A stretch of DNA of 64,000 bases, taken from positions 1 through 64,000 of the forward strand of contig CAVJWC010000007.1 of NCBI GenBank assembly GCA_963653425.1, given 5' to 3'. The position numbers and the translations under genes are program-made. How positions within the stretch are numbered: the stretch's first letter is position 1; the number at the start of each line of letters is the position of its first letter. The DNA is from UMGS692 sp963653425 (GTDB taxonomy: Bacteria; Bacillota; Clostridia; Christensenellales; CAG-314). Shown here piece by piece: positions 32,756 to 40,668 of the stretch. Below the pieces are notes generated by a model. It saw only the letters and a list, made by a program, of their open reading frames with translations. It was not told the DNA's origin and did not search any database.

Positions 32756-35700
32756 ATGAAAAAGACAGGGTTATTGAAACTCAGCTTACTGCTCGTGTTG
32801 GCTTTGACCATGGTTCTCGGTCTTGCTGCTTGTCAGAAGAAGATTGAATCCATGGACGTTGTCAGAGGCGAATTCCCCGAAGTTTTTGCCAGATACGGGT
32901 ATGCTGACGTTACACAGCTTAAGCTCAACATTAAATTTGAAAACGGCGAATCCGCAACCGTAGGCGTTACCAACGATATGGTTACGGGCTTCTCTACCGC
33001 AACCGTAGGCGAATTCGAACTGACCGTTAACTTTGCAGGACACGAAGCGACTCTTCCCTACAAGGTAGTTCCTTCGCTTAACCCCGCGTTGGTATTCGAT
33101 TCCAACGGCGGTTCCTTCATTCCCGCATCCGTTACCAAGTACGGAGAACCCGCAGCTGAGCCCGAGAAAGATCCTTATTACGAAGGACACGTATTCCTCG
33201 GCTGGTTCACTGAAAAAGAAGGCGGAAAAGAATACGATTTCTCCACCGTTCTTTATGAAGACCTCACCGTTTACGCTCACTGGGATACCGCTACCTACAG
33301 AGTTAACTTCACTCTTGACGGTAAACTTCTCATGGCTTACGTTAACGTTCCTTACGGAAACAAGATCGAAAAGCCCGCAGATCCCAAGCTTGACGCTAAC
33401 TGCGAATTCTTAGGCTGGTTCTATAAAGACGAAAAGGTTGACTTCGATAAATTCGTAGTTACCGGCAACATCGAAATCGTTGCTAAATATCAGCTTAAAT
33501 TCGAAGCTTTCGTAGAAAAGCTCCTTGCCGATCTTGAAAAAGAACAGGCTGACGTTAACTTCTACGAAAAAGAAGACAGAGACGCTGTTGCAGCTCTTTA
33601 CACCAAGGCAGTAGCGGCTGTCAAAGCAGCTAAGACGAGAGAAGACGCTCAGGAAGCTTACGACGGTTACGAAGCTGACCTTGCGGCTTACAATACCTAT
33701 ATGGATCTTCTCGAAGCCGCATTCGCTAAATACGATAAGGCAAACTATTTCGAAGCTACATACGAGTCGATGAAAGAACTCGTTGCAGGCGCTATCGCGA
33801 ACATGAAGGCTTATAAGGACGGCGAACAGCTTCCCGAAGAAATCTATGCCGAAGCGTTGGAAGACCTTGCCGAATATCCCACCAAGGCTGACGAAGAAAA
33901 AATCGTTGAAGCTCTCAAAGAGAGCCTTATCGAAAACCTTGACGCAATGATCTCCGAAGAAAACGAAGTCCGTTACGACGAAAAGAACTGGAAAGCTCTT
34001 AACGATCTCGTTAACCAGACCAAGAAAGATCTCGAAGGCATCAAGTCCATGGAAGCTCTCGAAGAATATCTCGACAAACTCACCGAGAAATTCGAAGCTA
34101 TTAAAGAATACATCGCTGCAGATCAGCTCGTAGAAGTTTACGTTGCTTACAACACTCTTCTCCAGAACGAATACTGGGACGAAGACGCAGCAGAACTCAA
34201 AGCTATCTACGACGAAGCTATGGAAGCTCTCCGCGAATACGAAAAAGGCGCTCCTAACCCCGAAACCATCGCTAAACAGGCTATCGAAGCTATGGATAAA
34301 GTTATGACCAAGGCTGAAGATATCGAAATGGGCGAAGCTGCTAAGGAAGTTGCTTTAAGAGAACTCAAAGCTTACTACGGAAGACTCACCGAAGAACACT
34401 ACACCGTAGAAAACTGGAAGACCATCACCAACATTTACACCACCGGTATCGAAGGTATCAGACTTGCTCAGGGTACCAGAGCCGTTGCTAAAGCTAAGGC
34501 TGACGCTATGGTTAACATCAGCAAGATCGACACCATCGCTTACACCGAAATTATGGACACCCTTATCGCTGCTTACAAAGAGCTTGCTAAGGAAGAATAC
34601 TGGGACGAAGATTGGGCAGAAGTCGAATACATTTACGGCGAAGCAGTAGACGCTATCCGTGAATACGTAGGCGGAGCTCCCAACCCCGACACCATCGCTG
34701 AACAGGCTATCGTTGCAATGCAGAAAGTTCTCACCAAAGCCGAAGACATCGAAATGGGTAACACCATGAAAGAAGGCAAGATCAGAGAACTCAACATGTT
34801 CTACAACGGTCTTAACAAACTCTACTACGGTCAGGAAAATTGGGCTACCGTAACCCACATTTACACTACCGGTATCGAAGGTATCAGACTTGCAGAAGGT
34901 ACCAGAGCAGTTGCTGACGCTTACGGCAACGCTATCACCGATATGAAGGCTGTATCCGAATCCGCATATAAGGCTGACATCGTAAGACTCGAAGAAGCTT
35001 TCAATGCTTACGTTGAAACCGATTACTTCGCAGAAGATTACGCAACCATCGTTGAAATCTATGAAGAAGCCGCAACCGCTCTCTTCGAATACGTAGGCGG
35101 AGCTCCTAACCCCGAAACCATCGCAGATCAGGCTATCGCCGCTATGGATAAGGTTATGACCAAGGCTGAAGATATCGAAGTAGGTAACTCTCAGAAAGAA
35201 GCAGCTCTCAGAGAACTCGAACTCTTCTACAATTCTCTTAACGAACTCGATTACTCCATCGGCAACTGGAACGGTATCAACTTCATTTATGCTAACGGCG
35301 TAAAGAAGATCAACAAAGCAAAAGGTACCAGAGCTGTTGCTCAGGCTAAGGCTGACGCTTTGGATCAGCTCGCAAGCGTTCCCAAACTTACCGAAGAAGT
35401 AGTTAACGCTATCGCTGAACTTAAGACCGCATTCGAAGCTTACAATGCAGAAGATTACTTCACCGAAGATTACGCTGCAATCGTTAAGATTTACAGTGAC
35501 GCTTACGACGCTCTTCGTTCTTACGAAAGCGGAGAACCCACTCCCGCAACCATCGTTGAAGAAGCTAAAGAAGCTATGGCAGCGGTTAACACCAAGGCTG
35601 ACGACATTGAAGCAGGCGAAGCTATGAAGGCTGAAAAACTTGCTGACCTCAAGGCATTCTATGAATCTCTCGTTGAAGTATACTACAGCGTAGAAAATTG

Positions 35701-36034
35701 GGAAACCATCAATAAGATTTACGCAGCAGGTCTTGACGGTATCAGAGTTGCCGAAGGCACCAAGGCTGTTAACGCAGCTTACGACAACGCTGTAAACGGC
35801 ATGAAGAACGTTTCCGAACTTGCTCACAAGGAACTCATTAAGGAACTCTTCGCTGCTTACAATTCTTACGACGCTAACAACTACGCCGAAGAAGACTACA
35901 AGACTCTTACCAATATCTGTATCGAAGCTCTTGCAGCTCTCCGCGCATACGTAGACGGCGAACCCACTCCCGAAACCATTCTTGCTCAGGCTAAAGAAGC
36001 TATGGCAAAGGTTCCCACCAAGCCGGCTGAATAA
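32756..36034 (+). CDS. Large surface lipoprotein with helical repeat modules
   Basis: 1092 residues. The lipobox LAAC has C26 lipidated. An Ig-like domain (about 30-107) is followed by two Listeria-Bacteroides/InlB B-type repeats (about 110-178 and 179-246, with GHVFLGWF and CEFLGWFYKDEKVDF). Six helical modules of about 142 residues then fill 247-1090. Their hallmarks are ENW.TI..IY..GI.GIR, DYF.EDYA and GAPNPETIA..AI.AM.KV.TKAEDIE, the last starting near residues 518, 659, 801 and 945. Overall it is FIVAR-like and strongly acidic, suggesting a stalk or carbohydrate-contact protein on the cell surface. AGGAGG precedes the ATG. Codons are the ribosomal-protein type (GCT, ATC, ACC), so it is probably abundant. 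Confidence 0.9.
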   Translation: MKKTGLLKLSLLLVLALTMVLGLAACQKKIESMDVVRGEFPEVFARYGYADVTQLKLNIKFENGESATVGVTNDMVTGFSTATVGEFELTVNFAGHEATLPYKVVPSLNPALVFDSNGGSFIPASVTKYGEPAAEPEKDPYYEGHVFLGWFTEKEGGKEYDFSTVLYEDLTVYAHWDTATYRVNFTLDGKLLMAYVNVPYGNKIEKPADPKLDANCEFLGWFYKDEKVDFDKFVVTGNIEIVAKYQLKFEAFVEKLLADLEKEQADVNFYEKEDRDAVAALYTKAVAAVKAAKTREDAQEAYDGYEADLAAYNTYMDLLEAAFAKYDKANYFEATYESMKELVAGAIANMKAYKDGEQLPEEIYAEALEDLAEYPTKADEEKIVEALKESLIENLDAMISEENEVRYDEKNWKALNDLVNQTKKDLEGIKSMEALEEYLDKLTEKFEAIKEYIAADQLVEVYVAYNTLLQNEYWDEDAAELKAIYDEAMEALREYEKGAPNPETIAKQAIEAMDKVMTKAEDIEMGEAAKEVALRELKAYYGRLTEEHYTVENWKTITNIYTTGIEGIRLAQGTRAVAKAKADAMVNISKIDTIAYTEIMDTLIAAYKELAKEEYWDEDWAEVEYIYGEAVDAIREYVGGAPNPDTIAEQAIVAMQKVLTKAEDIEMGNTMKEGKIRELNMFYNGLNKLYYGQENWATVTHIYTTGIEGIRLAEGTRAVADAYGNAITDMKAVSESAYKADIVRLEEAFNAYVETDYFAEDYATIVEIYEEAATALFEYVGGAPNPETIADQAIAAMDKVMTKAEDIEVGNSQKEAALRELELFYNSLNELDYSIGNWNGINFIYANGVKKINKAKGTRAVAQAKADALDQLASVPKLTEEVVNAIAELKTAFEAYNAEDYFTEDYAAIVKIYSDAYDALRSYESGEPTPATIVEEAKEAMAAVNTKADDIEAGEAMKAEKLADLKAFYESLVEVYYSVENWETINKIYAAGLDGIRVAEGTKAVNAAYDNAVNGMKNVSELAHKELIKELFAAYNSYDANNYAEEDYKTLTNICIEALAALRAYVDGEPTPETILAQAKEAMAKVPTKPAE

Positions 36035-36101
36035 TAAGACCGATTTGGAAAGGGCGGAGTTATCCGAATTAACGGACGCTCGCTCGTAACTGAACAAAAT
36101 C

Positions 36102-36132
36102 AAAACACCCCGATTTATCGGGGTGTTTTTTT
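36102..36132 (+). terminator. Terminator of the repeat lipoprotein gene
   Basis: AAAACACCCCGAT and CGGGGTGTTTTTTT form a strong stem with T run. Confidence 0.95.
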
Positions 36133-36192
36133 GTCCTCAACAGGGGAAAAACTCGTTTTTACGCTGAGCGGTTGAAAAGAATTCACTGCCTT

Positions 36193-36250
36193 TTCATTCT
36201 TTTTAACGATATTTTTACGGGAACAAATCGGTTTAGTTTTCGCCTTTTTC
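36193..36250 (+). repeat. Truncated copy of the MITE-like family
   Basis: CATTCTTTTTAACGATATTTTTACGGGAACAAATCGGTTTAG matches the left 60 bp of the full element at 10827; the remainder is missing. Nothing else is seen in 36133-36296. Confidence 0.65.
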
Positions 36251-36296
36251 TTCGTGCGTTCATTCGTTTATTGCCGTTTTTATGGAAGAACACGTC

Positions 36297-36539
36297 TTAC
36301 CCGCACAAAAGGCCCGGCATATCGACGAGAATGACGTCTTCGCCGATTTTTACGATTTTCTCCCAAGGAATGAAAACGTCTTCGGTTGCCTTAAAAAATT
36401 TTCGTTCGCCCGGGACGACTATGCCGATAACGCAGGCGTTTCTGGTGGTAATCACGATGTCGCAGGGCTTGCCGAGACATTTCCCGTCGTGCGTGTTGAC
36501 GACGTTTTTCGTTTTAAGTTCCGCAAAAGTCATATCCAT
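36297..36539 (-). CDS. YlmC/YmxH-family PRC-barrel protein
   Basis: 80 residues. The pattern MTFAELKTKNVVNTHDGKCLGK, VIGIVVPGERKFF and VFIPWEKIVKIGEDVILVDM matches the YlmC/YmxH sporulation-associated PRC-barrel family. The molecular role is not defined. An ATG two codons later is an alternative start; the ribosome-binding site is weak. It is on the minus strand, convergent with the repeat lipoprotein gene. Confidence 0.75.
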   Translation of the reverse strand: MDMTFAELKTKNVVNTHDGKCLGKPCDIVITTRNACVIGIVVPGERKFFKATEDVFIPWEKIVKIGEDVILVDMPGLLCG

Positions 36540-36849
36540 ACTCTACGATATGCTTTGACGGCGGAATTATGTTAAAACGACCCTTCTTCCGTCGCATTTT
36601 TTGAGAGTGAACGCAAATCTCCTCCGCAACCTTTACCGCAATAAAAACGAACGCGCTTTACTTGAAACTTATTATATAAAAAGCGATACTTTTCGTTCGT
36701 AAGGCTTCTTACGGGGAAAGAAAACTTCGCTTTTTGCCCGAAATTTATGGCTTGCGGGGCGGAAAAGTGTAGTTGCAACGGGGACGGATAGATTTGCACG
36801 GGTGTGCAAGTGCGCATACGAGCGAAAACAACGCAAAACAGCCCCGTTT
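36540..36849. other. Intergenic region without a called gene
   Basis: A minus-strand open frame covers it, but it has no ribosome-binding site and unusual composition. The word GGTTGCGGAGGAGATTTGCG on the minus strand (near 36610-36630) looks like a strong Shine-Dalgarno with no matching ORF beyond a handful of codons. It may belong to the leader of the YmxH-like gene. Confidence 0.4.
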
Positions 36850-37551
36850 TTACAGAAAATATTTAAGAATTTCGATTTTGTCCTCTTCGAATTCCATAAT
36901 TTCACGCGCAAGGTCGAGCGTTTTCGGAAGAACGTCGGGCGTGTGCCTTAAAAGCCGTCCCATATCGATAACGCCCATAGTCGTGCCTTGAATCATCATT
37001 TCAGTGATTTTTGAAGTAGAATTATTCATCATAAGTTTCATTTTTATCATAAGCGTCGCCCAGCTTTGCGAGAGCTTTCCGCCCGGTTCGATTTCGGCGT
37101 TCATATCCTCGGCAACGGTTCGCGCGCGCAGGAGAAATTCGCGGTATTTTTCCGATTGCGACGAAAGCAGACCTTCGAAACGCTCGTTTTTCACGAAAGG
37201 AAGCACCGCGTTTATGCAGTCGTGCGCCATTCCGACGTTCTTTATAAGGCAATTCAAAACCGCGACCGTGTTTTCGCTGTCGGGCGAACGTTTCAAAGCT
37301 TCGTGCCAGCTTTCGTTAGCGCGAGCCTCTTTTCGGCTGATTTTCTCGTATTTGTTGTAGTTGCGCCCGTTCTTTTCGCCGCTATAATCGCCTTCGCCAT
37401 TATTGCAATCGCACGCGTTTTTCCCGTCGCTATAATCGCACTCGTCATTATTGCAATCATACTCATTCTGCGCGTTTTCGTTGCAATCGCACTTGCTTTG
37501 AGTACCTTTATAATTGCGTTCGTTTTTCTCGTTGCGGTCGGTCGTATTCAT
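36850..37551 (-). CDS. Helical protein with Cys/Asp/Asn-rich N-terminal region
   Basis: 233 residues. Residues 1-75 are hydrophilic and repetitive (CDCNN, CDYSDGKN and GDYSGEKN motifs) with five Cys. Residues 80-233 are predicted all-helical, probably a four-helix bundle. They contain NCLIKNVGMAHDCINAVLP and STSKITEMMIQGTTMGVIDM, a pattern I recall from unnamed Clostridia proteins of about 145 residues that lack the tail. A minus-strand AGAGGTG precedes the ATG. Function is unknown, possibly spore or metal-related. The 54-residue gene lies upstream on the same strand. Confidence 0.75.
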   Translation of the reverse strand: MNTTDRNEKNERNYKGTQSKCDCNENAQNEYDCNNDECDYSDGKNACDCNNGEGDYSGEKNGRNYNKYEKISRKEARANESWHEALKRSPDSENTVAVLNCLIKNVGMAHDCINAVLPFVKNERFEGLLSSQSEKYREFLLRARTVAEDMNAEIEPGGKLSQSWATLMIKMKLMMNNSTSKITEMMIQGTTMGVIDMGRLLRHTPDVLPKTLDLAREIMEFEEDKIEILKYFL

Positions 37552-37704
37552 TTTTCACCTCTTAATTTGCGTTTTGATTTATAATCCCGTTTTATCGTTT
37601 TTGATTTGGGAACGTTTGCTTCGTCGTTCTTGCTTTGCCTCGTTCCGTTTCGGCTTTGATGGCGGAATCGCGGTTACCGTCGTTTGATTTCGGCTTATTT
37701 GAAG

Positions 37705-37869
37705 TTACCGTCTGGGTTTGCGGTTGTTTTGTGACGTAACTATCGGATTCGGCTTACGGAAGCGGTGGTTTTCGGGGAGATCTTCTTCCGTTTCGACGTA
37801 TTCGAACCATCTGTTGCGACAGGTTTCCGCCGAAGCGTAGTATTCTCTGCCGTTAAAATCGTTTTTCAT
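37705..37869 (-). CDS. Small hypothetical protein (54 residues)
   Basis: The minus-strand frame starts MKNDFNGREYYASAETCRNR and ends NNRKPRR. It is preceded by GGAGG 6 bp before the ATG (plus-strand TTTCCTCC at 37874-37881), the main reason to call it. It is polar with several aromatic residues and no membrane segment. No family is recognised. It probably shares a transcript with the helical protein gene 153 bp downstream. Confidence 0.65.
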   Translation of the reverse strand: MKNDFNGREYYASAETCRNRWFEYVETEEDLPENHRFRKPNPIVTSQNNRKPRR

Positions 37870-38025
37870 AACGTTTCCTCCGCGATTTTCTCGTTTTAAT
37901 TCGAGTATGAACGGTAGCTACGGAAAATATACATCATAGTCGAATCGGACGCGAAAAAACGGACGGAATTTTTGTTTGCAATATGCGCAGACTAAGATTG
38001 CGGAAGACCGCAAAGGAGGAAAAAT

Positions 38026-38202
38026 ATGAAAGTTCGGTTTATTATAGGACTTGCCGTGGGCGCGCTCGCGGGAATGGTTCTTATGGATAATTGCCCCAAG
38101 GCTCAGAAGGTTATGGACGAAGGCAAGTACGAAGCAAGCCGTGCCGTCAAAGAAATCAGACGTTCAATTAAAAAGCTCGGCAGAAAATTGCATTTGGGAT
38201 AA
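38026..38202 (+). CDS. Small membrane-anchored protein (58 residues, YtxH-like)
   Basis: It starts MKVRFIIGLAVGALAGMVLM, a single N-terminal membrane segment, followed by a basic amphipathic tail (ASRAVKEIRRSIKKLGRKL). A perfect AAAGGAGG at 38012-38019 fixes the start. The layout resembles YtxH-type small proteins, but the similarity is only general. After its stop there is a short direct repeat (CCTGTGAGTACGG and CCTGTGAGTGCGG at 38206 and 38227). Confidence 0.75.
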   Translation: MKVRFIIGLAVGALAGMVLMDNCPKAQKVMDEGKYEASRAVKEIRRSIKKLGRKLHLG

Positions 38203-38299
38203 TGCCCTGTGAGTACGGGATAACGTCCTGTGAGTGCGGAAGAAAAATTTGTTTTTTAATAAAAAGCGATAAAAAACGCGCAAAAAGACGTGAAAACGC

Positions 38300-38328
38300 T
38301 TGTTAAATAAAGAAAAATGTGTTATAAT
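38300..38328 (+). promoter_or_regulatory. Promoter of the rimP-nusA-infB operon
   Basis: TTGTTA (38300-38305), 17-bp spacer, TATAAT (38323-38328). Confidence 0.8.
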
Positions 38329-38340
38329 CGGTAAGCTAAG

Positions 38341-38394
38341 ATATACGTTTATTTTAGAGTGGGGTTTCTATCCCGCTCTAAATTTGCGTATAGA
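38341..38394 (+). promoter_or_regulatory. Leader hairpin of the rimP-nusA operon
   Basis: Nested arms ATATACG/CGTATAG (38341 and 38387), TTTAGAG/CTCTAAA (38353-38359, 38376-38382) and GGG/CCC make one long interrupted stem. No poly-U tract follows, so it is not a simple terminator. NusA-operon leaders are often regulated; the function here is inferred. Confidence 0.6.
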
Positions 38395-38423
38395 GCTTTT
38401 TATTTTTCAAGGAGCGAAAAACA

Positions 38424-38888
38424 GTGGCTAACAGAGTGGAAACGGAAGTATTTGACCTTGTAAAACCTTTCGCGGACCAATTCGGTCTCGAACTTATCGA
38501 AGTCGAATACGCTAAGAAGTTCGACGGTATGAATCTTACCGTTTTTATAGACAAAGAGGGCGGAGTGTCCATTGACGACTGCGAAAGACTGCACCGCGCA
38601 ATAGACGAGCCTCTTGACGTTCTTAATCCTACGGACGACGCTTCGTATACGCTTAACGTTTCTTCCATAGGCATAGATTGGCCGCTTAAAACCGACAGGG
38701 ATTACAGAAAAAATCTCGGTAACGAAATCGTCGTTAAGTTGTTTTCAAAGGACGCCGACGGCAAGAAGAAGTACGAAGGCGTGCTTGAAAGTTTCGACGA
38801 AAACACTTTCACCATAAACACAGGGAAAAAAGAAATCAGCTTTGAACGTGCAAAAGTTGCGCACGTGGAGCCGCTTATAAGATTTTAG
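38424..38888 (+). CDS. rimP: Ribosome maturation factor RimP
   Basis: 154-residue 30S assembly factor. The N-terminal alpha/beta domain (GLELIEVEYAKKFDGMNLTVFID) and the SSIGIDWPLKTDRDYRKNLG segment, the SSPGLDRPL-type motif, identify it. The start is GTG at 38424 with AAGGAG upstream. It is the first gene of the conserved rimP-nusA-rnpM-L7Ae-infB-rbfA cluster. Confidence 0.96.
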   Translation: MANRVETEVFDLVKPFADQFGLELIEVEYAKKFDGMNLTVFIDKEGGVSIDDCERLHRAIDEPLDVLNPTDDASYTLNVSSIGIDWPLKTDRDYRKNLGNEIVVKLFSKDADGKKKYEGVLESFDENTFTINTGKKEISFERAKVAHVEPLIRF

Positions 38889-38910
38889 CAACTTTCGGAG
38901 GCAGATGTAA

Positions 38911-40026
38911 ATGACAAACAAGGATTTTTTCGCAGCGCTTGACGACCTCGAAAGAGAAAAAGGAATAGACAAAGAACTGGTTCTTTCCGCTCTCGAAACC
39001 GCGCTTACTTCGGCGTATAAAAAGAACTTCGGCGAAGCTACGGACGTCGTGGTTAAAGCCGAACCCGATAAAAGCAAACTTACTATTTACGCGTATAAGA
39101 CAGTTGTCGAGAACGTTGAAGATCCCGAAAAGGAAATTTCTCTCGAAGACGCGCGTCAGGAAAAGAAATCTTATTGCGTGGGCGACCGTTATATAATCGA
39201 AATCGTTCCCAAAGACTTCGGAAGAATCGCGGCTCAGGCTGCAAAACAGATAGTAACTCAGGCTATACGCGAAGCCGAAAGAAATATAACTTACTCCAAG
39301 TACAGCGACCGCGAAAACGAACTTATTCTCGGAACGGTCAGCCGTATCGACGCCGAAGACGGAACTATTTTCGTAGAGATAGGAAGAGATCAGGAAGGCA
39401 GACTTTTGCCGGCAGATCAGAATCCTCTCGAACATTACAAAATCGGCGACAGAATCAGAGTTCTCATAAAGCGCGTAAGAGAAGGTTCGAGAGGAGTTAT
39501 GATACTTCTTTCGAGAACCAACGTAGGATTCGTGAAAAAGCTTTTCGAACAGGAAGTTCCCGAAATCCGCGGAGGAATCGTAGAGATAAAGAACATAGTG
39601 AGAGAACCCGGTTACAGAACGAAAATTGCGGTCTGGTCCAACGATCCGGACGTTGACGCGGTAGGCGCGTGCGTAGGTAACAGAGGTTCGCGTGTCAACG
39701 CCATAGTAAACGAAATGGGCGGAGAAAAAGTGGACGTTATAGCTTACAGCGACGATATTCTCGATTATATCGCAAGAGCGCTTTCGCCCGCAAAGGTTCT
39801 TATGGTTCAGGCTAACGAAGAAACCAAAGAATCCAAGGTAATAGTCGCCGACGACAAACTCAGTCTCGCCATAGGTAAAGACGGACAGAACGCAAGACTT
39901 GCGGCTCGTCTTACGGGCTGGAAGATAGACGTTAAGTCCATGAGCAAGGCTATAAGCGAAGGACTTTTAGAGTCCGAAGAAGAAAGAGAACCCGACGCCG
40001 TGAAAGATGAAGGCGACGCCGTCTGA
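38911..40026 (+). CDS. nusA: Transcription termination/antitermination factor NusA
   Basis: 371 residues, the short Firmicutes form. The N-terminal polymerase-binding domain (about 1-130) is followed by S1 (about 135-200: ILGTVSRIDAEDGTIFVEI), KH1 (about 230-275: VGACVGNRGSRVNAIVNE) and KH2 (about 300-345: LSLAIGKDGQNARLAARLTGWKI). It modulates pausing and termination. The rnpM start is 2 bp after its stop. Confidence 0.98.
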   Translation: MTNKDFFAALDDLEREKGIDKELVLSALETALTSAYKKNFGEATDVVVKAEPDKSKLTIYAYKTVVENVEDPEKEISLEDARQEKKSYCVGDRYIIEIVPKDFGRIAAQAAKQIVTQAIREAERNITYSKYSDRENELILGTVSRIDAEDGTIFVEIGRDQEGRLLPADQNPLEHYKIGDRIRVLIKRVREGSRGVMILLSRTNVGFVKKLFEQEVPEIRGGIVEIKNIVREPGYRTKIAVWSNDPDVDAVGACVGNRGSRVNAIVNEMGGEKVDVIAYSDDILDYIARALSPAKVLMVQANEETKESKVIVADDKLSLAIGKDGQNARLAARLTGWKIDVKSMSKAISEGLLESEEEREPDAVKDEGDAV

Positions 40027-40028
40027 AA

Positions 40029-40298
40029 ATGACTAAGGGAAAGATTCCGGAACGCATGTGCGTTCTTTGCAGAAAAATGCAGCCTAAAACTCAGCTCGTG
40101 CGCGTGTTTGCGGGCGATAACGGCGCAGAGATCGACGAAAGCGGAAAGCGTGGCGGAAGAGGCGCGTACGTTTGTCACAGCGCGGAATGCGTTAAAAAGT
40201 GCGCCAACAAAAAGCTTTTAGGTAAAATGCTTAAATGCGAGTGTTCGGATGAATTTATCGAAAAACTCCTTTTTAAGTTAAAGGGAAGCGGGCAGTAA
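40029..40298 (+). CDS. rnpM: RNase P modulator RnpM (YlxR family)
   Basis: 89 residues, DUF448/YlxR. PERMCVLCRKMQPKTQLVRV and GRGAYVCHSAECVKKC are the family motifs. YlxR was reported as an RNase P modulator (RnpM) in Gram-positives. It is placed between nusA and the L7Ae-like gene, as usual. Confidence 0.95.
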   Translation: MTKGKIPERMCVLCRKMQPKTQLVRVFAGDNGAEIDESGKRGGRGAYVCHSAECVKKCANKKLLGKMLKCECSDEFIEKLLFKLKGSGQ

Positions 40299-40314
40299 TC
40301 CGCGTCAGAGGTAA

Positions 40315-40668
40315 ATGAACGGTAAAATAGCATCATATATAGGATTTGCGATAAGGAAAGGCAGTGTGCTTTTCGGAGGAGAACAGCTTCTTGCGGGCGG
40401 CAGAGTTCACCCAAAGGTTGTGATTATCGCAAGCGACCTTGGCGACAGCGCCAAAAGGCGAATAGCGAGATATTGCGCGGAAAAGAATTATCCGCTTTTC
40501 GTAACGGATAAAGAGGTGCTTAAACAATGCACTTTCAAGGCAGACGTCAAGGTTCTGACCGTAACGGATAAAGGTCTGGGCGGTTCGGTTATCAGGGAAA
40601 TAGAAAAAGATCCCGACGGGGATTTCAAACTTTATACGGAGGTACAACCGATTGACAGTAAAGAATAA
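40315..40668 (+). CDS. ylxQ: L7Ae-family ribosomal/RNA-binding protein (YlxQ)
   Basis: 117-residue L7Ae/L30e fold protein that binds kink-turn RNA. FAIRKGSVLFGGEQLL and PKVVIIASDLGDSAKRRIARYC fit the YlxQ branch found between ylxR and infB. Its 3' end overlaps the infB start by 17 bp. It has an extra C-terminal stretch of about 15 residues compared with YlxQ. Confidence 0.9.
   Translation: MNGKIASYIGFAIRKGSVLFGGEQLLAGGRVHPKVVIIASDLGDSAKRRIARYCAEKNYPLFVTDKEVLKQCTFKADVKVLTVTDKGLGGSVIREIEKDPDGDFKLYTEVQPIDSKE

Noticed and set aside
34355..36103. 582-codon antisense frame inside the repeat lipoprotein gene
   Set aside because: A shadow of a repetitive gene; the apparent repeats simply copy those of the sense strand.
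36572..36817. Minus-strand ORF or riboswitch-like RNA upstream of the YmxH-like gene
   Set aside because: The ORF has no start signal. I compared the GGTTGCGGAGGAG...GCGACGGAAG words with lysine riboswitches, but the GCCGAAG core and length do not fit.
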